Assembly (NCBI GenBank): GCA_945860325.1
Contig: CAMARL010000038.1
Location: forward strand, 1 to 13,266
Direction: 5' to 3'
Source of the DNA: Spirosoma fluviale
Lineage (GTDB): Bacteria > Bacteroidota > Bacteroidia > Cytophagales > Spirosomataceae
Length of the DNA: 13,266 nucleotides
A program made the translations under genes and the position numbers. The notes under the pieces are model-generated. The model did no database searches and had not been told where the DNA came from. It saw only the letters and a list, made by a program, of their open reading frames with translations. Shown here one piece after another: positions 8,512-13,266 of this stretch. Numbering within the stretch: position 1 is the stretch's first letter; each line of letters opens with the position of its first letter.

Positions 8512-9690
8512 ATGATATTAAAAGAAGTAGTAGGAGATAAAATCCTTAAGCGAATGTTTTTGGAGTTCCCAGTTTCTTTATATGCGAGTGACCCAAATTG
8601 GATAAGACCTTTAGATCAGGACATTGAAGTTATTTTTGACCCCAATAAAAACTTTCATTTAAAAAAAGGAGAGGCCATTCGATGGATTTTATTTGACGAA
8701 AATCAAAATCCTATCGGTCGAGTAGCTGCCTTTTATGAAAATACAGAACCTGATAAAAGTAATCTTAAATTGGCCGGCATGGGATTTTTTGAGGTGATTG
8801 ATGATGAGAACGCTGCCAAAATTTTGTTTGACGCATGCAAGAATTGGCTAAAAGAAAAGGGATTTGAGGGCATGGATGGCCCCATTAATTTTGGGGAGCG
8901 CGATAGTTTTTGGGGATTAATGATTAAAGGATGGGAGTTTGAACCCACCTATAAGATGCCATGGACTAAGCCATATTACATTTCATTTTTTGAAAATTAT
9001 GGGTTTAAAGATTATTTCCAACAATACGTCTATGTTTCTTCCATTCGGGGAGCCAATGTTACCGCCGGAATTGAAGAAAAGGCTCAGCGGATTTATCAAA
9101 ATCCTAATTATAATTTTAAGCATATAGAAAAGTCTAATCTCGCTAAATATGCAGAAGATTTTAAAATTATTTATAATGCGGCTTGGGCAAAATTTCCGGG
9201 TGTCAGTGAAATGTCTTCCGAACAAGCTCAGAAATTAGTGAAGCAAATGAAGCCCATTATTGACGAACAATTACTTTGGTTTGCCTATTCTGAAAATGAT
9301 GAACCCGTTGCATTTTTTATTGTGATCCCCGATTTGAATCAAATCATCAAACATTTGCATGGTAAATTGAATACTTGGGGAAAGATAAAATTTTTACTTT
9401 TAAAAAGTAGGGGCGTGCTAACTAGAACCTGTGGTGTTATTTTTGGCGTGGTTCCTGAGCATCAAGGAAAGGGCGTTGAATCTGCCATTGCCTTGCGTTT
9501 TAGAACGGCTGCCAGAGAAAACCCTTTCTATCCATATACAACTATGGACATGAATTGGGTCGGCGATTTTAATCCCAAAATGATGCGTTTTGTTTCCCAA
9601 TTGGGAGCCACTAATGATAAAACATTTATTACTTACCGTTATTTATTTAATCCTAACCAGCCCTTTAGTCGTTGTCCTAAAGTAGGCTAA
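8512..9690 (+). CDS. YghO-like protein with GNAT acetyltransferase-type domains
   Basis: From the ATG at 8512 the protein has 392 residues. Its N-terminus, including FPVSLYASDPNWIRPL, resembles the YghO-like family whose function is not established. The first half (to about residue 170) has GNAT-like features: GRVAAFYE, a helix around AAKILFDACKNWL, then GFEGMDGPINFGERDSFWG and ENYGFK. It lacks a Q/RxxGxG/A acetyl-CoA motif. The second half carries FGVVPEHQGKGVESAI, a good GNAT motif A, followed by a C-terminal FVSQLGA segment. This suggests two GNAT-like folds, of which only the second is likely to bind acyl-CoA; that is inference. No signal peptide or membrane segment is seen. The PfkB kinase gene begins 11 nt after its stop, so the two are probably one operon. 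The substrate is unknown. Confidence 0.8.
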   Translation: MILKEVVGDKILKRMFLEFPVSLYASDPNWIRPLDQDIEVIFDPNKNFHLKKGEAIRWILFDENQNPIGRVAAFYENTEPDKSNLKLAGMGFFEVIDDENAAKILFDACKNWLKEKGFEGMDGPINFGERDSFWGLMIKGWEFEPTYKMPWTKPYYISFFENYGFKDYFQQYVYVSSIRGANVTAGIEEKAQRIYQNPNYNFKHIEKSNLAKYAEDFKIIYNAAWAKFPGVSEMSSEQAQKLVKQMKPIIDEQLLWFAYSENDEPVAFFIVIPDLNQIIKHLHGKLNTWGKIKFLLLKSRGVLTRTCGVIFGVVPEHQGKGVESAIALRFRTAARENPFYPYTTMDMNWVGDFNPKMMRFVSQLGATNDKTFITYRYLFNPNQPFSRCPKVG

Positions 9691-9701
9691 ATATTTTCAA
9701 A

Positions 9702-10610
9702 ATGAGCTTATTAACTATTGGAACCGTAGCGTTCGACGCCCTAGAAACCCCTTATGGAAAAACTGATAAAATTATCGGTGGTTCTTGTACTTACATTGCT
9801 TTGTCAGCAGCTTTTTTTCTTCCTCAGGTCAATGTAGTTGCCGTGGTGGGGGATGATTTTCCACAAGCATACATGGATTCTTTGATCTCAAAGGGGATTA
9901 ATTTAGAAGGTTTACAAATTAAAAAAGGTGAGAAGTCATTTTTTTGGGCAGGCAAATATCATAATAACATGAATTCGCGTGATACCTTAGTTACGGATTT
10001 AAACGTATTAGCAGATTTTAAACCCATGATACCAACTAGTTATCAAGATTGTGAATATTTGATGTTGGGTAATTTGACGCCCCAAGTTCAAATTGAGGCT
10101 ATTGAAGGATTAAAGAATCGACCCAAGCTAGTAGTGATGGACACCATGAATTTTTGGATGGATGTGGCCATGGATGATTTAAAGAAAGTACTTAAATTGG
10201 TCGACGTCTTGTGTATCAATGATGAAGAGGCGCGCCAACTATCAGGTCAGTATTCTCTAAGGACAGCAGCTAAAATGATTATGGGGATGGGCCCCAAAAC
10301 GCTAATTATCAAAAAAGGCGAGCATGGTGCTTTATTATTCCAAGACACAAAGATGTTTTATTGCCCAGCATTACCTTTAGAAGAAGTTTTTGACCCTACA
10401 GGTGCGGGAGATACTTTTGTTGGCGGATTCATAGGTTATCTAGCACAAACCAACGATATATCCTTTGAAAACATGCGCAAGGCCATCGTTTATGGCTCTG
10501 CAATGGCATCTTTCTGTGTGGAGAAATTTGGGACCGAACGACTTTTTGAAGTGACGTCTTCCGATTTAGAAGCAAGGGTAAGCGAATTTAGAGAACTCGC
10601 TCGTTTTTAG
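9702..10610 (+). CDS. PfkB-family carbohydrate kinase, substrate unknown
   Basis: This 302-residue cytoplasmic protein has the usual length of ribokinase/PfkB enzymes, which phosphorylate sugars or nucleosides with ATP. It shows the substrate-side glycines GG (26-27), CINDEEARQLSG (171-182), and the signature DPTGAGDTFVGGFIG (231-245) with catalytic base D237 and the anion hole GAGD. A kinase that opens MSLLTIGTVAFDALETPYG and has KYHNNMNSRDTL in the lid region is a type I associate with Bacteroidota, but no substrate can be read from these motifs. The ATG lies 11 nt after the GNAT-like gene with no promoter or terminator between. Its TAG overlaps the stop of the convergent M16 gene by 4 nt, and its terminator lies within that gene. 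Confidence 0.9.
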   Translation: MSLLTIGTVAFDALETPYGKTDKIIGGSCTYIALSAAFFLPQVNVVAVVGDDFPQAYMDSLISKGINLEGLQIKKGEKSFFWAGKYHNNMNSRDTLVTDLNVLADFKPMIPTSYQDCEYLMLGNLTPQVQIEAIEGLKNRPKLVVMDTMNFWMDVAMDDLKKVLKLVDVLCINDEEARQLSGQYSLRTAAKMIMGMGPKTLIIKKGEHGALLFQDTKMFYCPALPLEEVFDPTGAGDTFVGGFIGYLAQTNDISFENMRKAIVYGSAMASFCVEKFGTERLFEVTSSDLEARVSEFRELARF

Positions 10611-11878
10611 TTGCCACCCACAACAACTTCGGTTAATTTTGAGGGATCTAGGTATTTATTAGCTAGATCCCTTATTTCTTTTGGTGTGCATGAAAAAATT
10701 TGATCTTGAAATTGATCGTAATAATCAGCATCCAAGCCTTCTAATTCAATTATTTTTACTTTTTCAGCAATGTCAAACGCTTGAGTTAATTCTCCCGTAA
10801 AGCTCCCCATTAAATAGTTTTTGACCAGTGATAATTCTTCTTCAGATACTAATTCGTCTCTTAGAATTTGCATCTCTTTTTTTACTTCAAATATCGTTTC
10901 TGCTACATTTTCATTTTTAACATCGGTACCCACTGCCCAATAACCTGAACGGTACATTGGGACTAATGAGGATGATATTCCATAGGTAAATCCCTTCTCC
11001 TCACGTATATTTTTTTGAAGCCTTGATCCAAAAAATCCACCAAGAAGCGTGTTCAGTACACTAAATTTGAAATAGTCTTTGTTCTTCCTGTTAATAGATT
11101 TTATGCCTAATCTGATTGAACTTTGCAAGGCATCTTCTCTTGTTTCTTTTGTCGAGCTTGATTCCAAAAATATAGGATCCGGGACGATTAATTGTCCTTT
11201 TGTGTTGAAAGCAAGTTCGCCAAGCGTAGCGTCTAATATTTTGATTTCTTCATTTGATATTTTTCCTGATAGAAAAATACTGGGTGTTTGGCTGGCCCAA
11301 GTTTTTTTATAAAAAGTAATTAGATCGCTTACATTCAATATTGCCAATGACTCTGGAGTTGCAGCGCGTCCATAAGGATCATCGCCATAAAGTTTCTTTC
11401 GCATTAATTGGCTTGCACTATATGCTGTTTTTTCCCAGTTTAATCTATTTTTCTGAATTTCAATTTCCAATTCTTTTTGGAATTCTTGCTCAGGGAAAAT
11501 ACACATTTGAATCATGTCGGCAACGTATGGCATTAATGCGCCGAAATGTTTAACTAATCCATAGACGGTAAATGTTGCTTGATCTAAGGTAGCTTGGATA
11601 TCCCAGAATGCACCATGAAAGTCAAACGATTGATGAATATGTAATGCATCATGTTTGCTTGTGCCGCGCTTCATTAATTGGGCTGTTAAACTTGCTAAAC
11701 CTGCTACGTTGCTATGTATTCCTCCGGCTTTTGTACTTAGCTCAAATTTGAAAACAGGCTGCTCGCCTAGGTTGACCGAATTTACGATTATACCATTTCT
11801 TAAAGAGTGCTTTAGGGCAGAAGGAAATTTTATTTTTTCAATAGGAAATGCTCCGGGGGCTTTACTTCTGTCCAACAT
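10607..11878 (-). CDS. M16 (insulinase/MPP-like) peptidase-family protein, non-catalytic R/Y-type subunit
   Basis: The protein has 423 residues and two M16 halves. Where active members have HxxEH, this one reads GLASLTAQLMKRGT (residues 60-73), so H, E and H are replaced by S, A and Q and zinc cannot be bound in the usual way. The second half keeps GSRLQKNIREEKGFTYG (284-300) with the R292/Y299 pair that marks the partner subunit in two-component M16 proteases. No signal peptide is evident, although Bacteroidota members are often periplasmic or exported. I infer a role as regulatory or substrate-binding half of a heterodimer. The zinc-bearing partner is not beside it: upstream is porV, behind a terminator, and downstream is a convergent kinase gene. 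The stop overlaps that of the kinase by 4 nt. No clear promoter was found. Confidence 0.85.
   Translation of the reverse strand: MLDRSKAPGAFPIEKIKFPSALKHSLRNGIIVNSVNLGEQPVFKFELSTKAGGIHSNVAGLASLTAQLMKRGTSKHDALHIHQSFDFHGAFWDIQATLDQATFTVYGLVKHFGALMPYVADMIQMCIFPEQEFQKELEIEIQKNRLNWEKTAYSASQLMRKKLYGDDPYGRAATPESLAILNVSDLITFYKKTWASQTPSIFLSGKISNEEIKILDATLGELAFNTKGQLIVPDPIFLESSSTKETREDALQSSIRLGIKSINRKNKDYFKFSVLNTLLGGFFGSRLQKNIREEKGFTYGISSSLVPMYRSGYWAVGTDVKNENVAETIFEVKKEMQILRDELVSEEELSLVKNYLMGSFTGELTQAFDIAEKVKIIELEGLDADYYDQFQDQIFSCTPKEIRDLANKYLDPSKLTEVVVGGN
10643..10680 (+). terminator. Putative terminator of the GNAT-like/kinase operon, embedded in the M16 coding sequence
   Basis: A perfect 9-bp inverted repeat, GGGATCTAG (10643-10651) and CTAGATCCC (10663-10671), has an 11-nt loop and is followed on the plus strand by TTATTTCTT and more T. 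It starts 33 nt after the kinase stop. On the opposite strand it encodes RDLANKYLDP of the M16 protein and has no U-tract, so it should act only on plus-strand transcripts. Confidence 0.65.
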
Positions 11879-11894
11879 CTAAATAGGGCTTTAT

Positions 11895-11930
11895 AAAAAA
11901 CAAATGACATCCAATTATGAATGTCATTTG
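11895..11930 (-). terminator. Rho-independent terminator after porV
   Basis: A perfect 10-bp inverted repeat, CAAATGACAT (11901-11910) and ATGTCATTTG (11921-11930), has a 10-nt loop. On the minus strand it is followed by six T (11895-11900). It begins 23 nt after the porV stop and ends only about 16 nt before the M16 start codon. Confidence 0.82.
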
Positions 11931-11952
11931 CAATAAAAAAAATATTTTTTAA

Positions 11953-13107
11953 TTATTTCTTAGGAGTATCATTATTGATAGCTGCTAATAAAGTTACTCT
12001 TAATGTATTTGCCAATGGGCTGCTTGTTCCTGTTGGAACTAAGTAAGCAAAGTCAAAGCCATATTTTTGATCCAATTTAAGTCCTACTCCAAAAGTGAAA
12101 TATTTACGATTTCCTTTCATTTCTGATTCATTGAAAAATCCACCACGTAAAGCGAAAGTATTATTAAACAAATATTCAGCTCCCAAAGAAGTAGTAAATT
12201 CTTTTATTTCTTCACCAAATCCATCTTCTGCATCAAACAATGAACCGAAGATTCCTCCGATTGCTGATGAATTAGAACCCGTTGGATCAGTTTTTGTTGG
12301 CGTAGGAACCATCAATTTATTTAAATCTAACGTAAATGTTAGTTTATTCTTATCATCTACATTTTTAATTGCAGCAATACCAGCTCTTAAGTTTGTTGGG
12401 ATAAAGTTTTTATCTAAACCACCGTAGGAAACTTTACCAGAAATGTTAGACAACATTAAACCATACGTATAGTTCCAGTTTTTTTCTGAAGTTTTATTCC
12501 AATAAAGAGATAAATCAGCTGCTACTGTTTGAGCCGGTTGCATGGCTGATGTACCTGCACCTTGATAGTTTCCTAAAAGGTTAGAGTTGATATATTTTAA
12601 GTTTAATCCTAATGACAATGTATTTGATAATTTTCTAGCATGTGATACTGTCAAAGCATATTCCTTAGAATTAAAGTTACCTGCACTTGTTCCTGAAGCT
12701 GTTGTAGCTTGAAAAAGTCCTTGGTCAAAATAATTGATCGAAAATCCAAATGCCTGACCTTTGGCTGTTTTTTTGTATCCTGCGATATTGTAAAGTGCCA
12801 TGTCATTTACCAGGTTACGTAACCAAGGAGTATATGAAATTGCAAATCCTAAATCTTTATCAGCAGAGGCTAATTTTGCAGGATTCCAATAAATCGCATT
12901 GACATCTGAAGAAATGGCTACTCCCGCATCACCCATTGCCGCAGAGCGTGCATCTGGTGTTACATTCATGAATAACATGGTTGGCGTTGGAATTCTTCCA
13001 GAATTCAACTGACCTGAAACCAAAGTTTGACCTATTGCGAAGTTACATACTAAAAGCGCTATTGCAGATAGTAATGATCTTTGGAGAATAGAAATTTTTG
13101 TCGTCAT
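11953..13107 (-). CDS. porV: Type IX secretion system outer-membrane protein PorV (LptO)
   Basis: This 384-residue protein has an N-terminal signal peptide (basic start, hydrophobic residues about 11-25, likely cleavage after G26 before QTLVSG). The segment TPDARSAAMGDAGVAIS (about 51-67), followed by DVNAIYWNPAKLA, is the PorV family hallmark. The rest is rich in alternating beta strands, as expected for a 14-stranded FadL-like outer-membrane barrel. PorV acts in type IX secretion, carrying cargo with a C-terminal signal from the translocon to the PorU sortase attachment complex. No lipobox is present at C21. A -7 box lies about 48 nt upstream and a strong terminator follows, so it may be a single transcription unit or the end of a porU-porV pair. 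The paralogue PorP/PorQ families are less similar in these motifs. Confidence 0.92.
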   Translation of the reverse strand: MTTKISILQRSLLSAIALLVCNFAIGQTLVSGQLNSGRIPTPTMLFMNVTPDARSAAMGDAGVAISSDVNAIYWNPAKLASADKDLGFAISYTPWLRNLVNDMALYNIAGYKKTAKGQAFGFSINYFDQGLFQATTASGTSAGNFNSKEYALTVSHARKLSNTLSLGLNLKYINSNLLGNYQGAGTSAMQPAQTVAADLSLYWNKTSEKNWNYTYGLMLSNISGKVSYGGLDKNFIPTNLRAGIAAIKNVDDKNKLTFTLDLNKLMVPTPTKTDPTGSNSSAIGGIFGSLFDAEDGFGEEIKEFTTSLGAEYLFNNTFALRGGFFNESEMKGNRKYFTFGVGLKLDQKYGFDFAYLVPTGTSSPLANTLRVTLLAAINNDTPKK

Positions 13108-13154
13108 CGGTTATTAAATATTAGATTGTCTAGTAATTGCAAATTATTTAAGGT

Positions 13155-13162
13155 CAAAAATA
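13155..13162 (-). promoter_or_regulatory. Candidate -7 promoter element for porV
   Basis: The minus strand reads TATTTTTG, an exact TAnnTTTG match, ending 47 nt before the porV ATG and giving a leader of about 40 nt. The surroundings are very A+T-rich, so a chance match is possible. A duplicated AAATACTT lies immediately upstream, partly in the place of a -33 element. Confidence 0.4.
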
Positions 13163-13212
13163 AGTATTTTTAAAGTATTTAGTGTTTAAAAATGTAAAAT
13201 ATTTTATAAAAT

Positions 13213-13266
13213 TTATTTTAGGGTCGTGATTTTTCCACTGATCAAAATAGTTTCATTATTTTTACT
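13213..13266 (-). CDS. Possible C-terminal end of porU, running off the window edge
   Basis: The minus-strand frame from the right edge is open for 17 codons, reading SKNNETILISGKITTLK and then TAA (13213-13215). The amphipathic ISGKITTLK end resembles the final strand of type IX secretion C-terminal domains, and PorU, the sortase, is usually encoded directly upstream of porV in this phylum. Seventeen residues cannot establish identity, and one open frame of this length is expected by chance. The remaining stretch to porV (13108-13212) is A+T-rich with no gene. Confidence 0.3.
   Translation of the reverse strand, partial: SKNNETILISGKITTLK

Noticed and set aside
10570..10606. Minus-strand terminator for the M16 gene within the kinase 3' end
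   Set aside because: Only a 5-bp AGCGA/TCGCT stem is present and no U-tract follows, so it is too weak to call.
13040..13107. PorV as a possible lipoprotein because of C21 in its signal sequence
   Set aside because: The residues before the cysteine are LLV, lacking the small residue required at -1 of a lipobox. A signal peptidase I site after G26 fits better.
13185..13220. A+T-only inverted repeats downstream of the possible porU end
   Set aside because: TAAAATA/TATTTTA pairing without any G or C is expected by chance in such A+T-rich DNA and would be unstable.
1..13266. Mobile elements, CRISPR arrays, tRNA/rRNA genes, phage or defence genes
   Set aside because: No transposase, spaced repeats, clover-leaf or rRNA-like sequence was seen, and all gaps between genes are under 165 nt.

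Overview
This A+T-rich window reads as ordinary chromosome from a Bacteroidota bacterium, most likely of the Cytophagales type. Three things support this. There is a PorV-like type IX secretion outer-membrane protein, a system restricted to this phylum. One rhomboid protease carries the C-terminal helical tail typical of the phylum. Several genes have upstream matches to the Bacteroidota -7 promoter element TAnnTTTG and lack a clear Shine-Dalgarno sequence. The placement below phylum is inference.

Layout. Positions 1-1304 (+) hold the 3' two-thirds or so of comEC, the DNA-uptake channel, running in from the left edge. It converges on typA/bipA (1337-3145, -) across a compact hairpin that can terminate both. 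Upstream of typA on the minus strand lie dxs (3233-5185), two adjacent rhomboid proteases (5252-6118 and 6120-6854) and cysS (6859-8349). The five genes cysS-rhomboid-rhomboid-dxs-typA point the same way. cysS and the two rhomboids are packed 1-4 nt apart and are almost certainly co-transcribed. dxs and typA follow after 66-87 nt gaps that contain promoter-like -7 boxes.

A 162-nt divergent promoter region (8350-8511) separates cysS from a plus-strand pair: a YghO-like protein with two GNAT-like halves (8512-9690) and, 11 nt later, a PfkB-family sugar kinase (9702-10610). The kinase gene overlaps the end of a convergent minus-strand M16 peptidase-like gene (10607-11878) by 4 nt. The only good terminator for the kinase lies inside the M16 coding sequence. 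The M16 protein lacks the HxxEH zinc motif but keeps the R/Y pair, so it looks like the non-catalytic half of a two-subunit M16 protease. A perfect hairpin terminator separates it from porV (11953-13107, -). The right edge may hold the last codons of porU, the usual neighbour of porV.

Functionally this is mostly housekeeping: translation (TypA, CysS), isoprenoid precursor synthesis (Dxs), membrane proteolysis, competence and protein secretion. I found no mobile element, CRISPR array, tRNA or rRNA, and no clearly new multi-gene system. The points most worth a second look are the terminator embedded in a convergent gene, the M16 pseudo-enzyme with no partner beside it, the GNAT-like/kinase pair, and the rhomboid pair inside a housekeeping operon.
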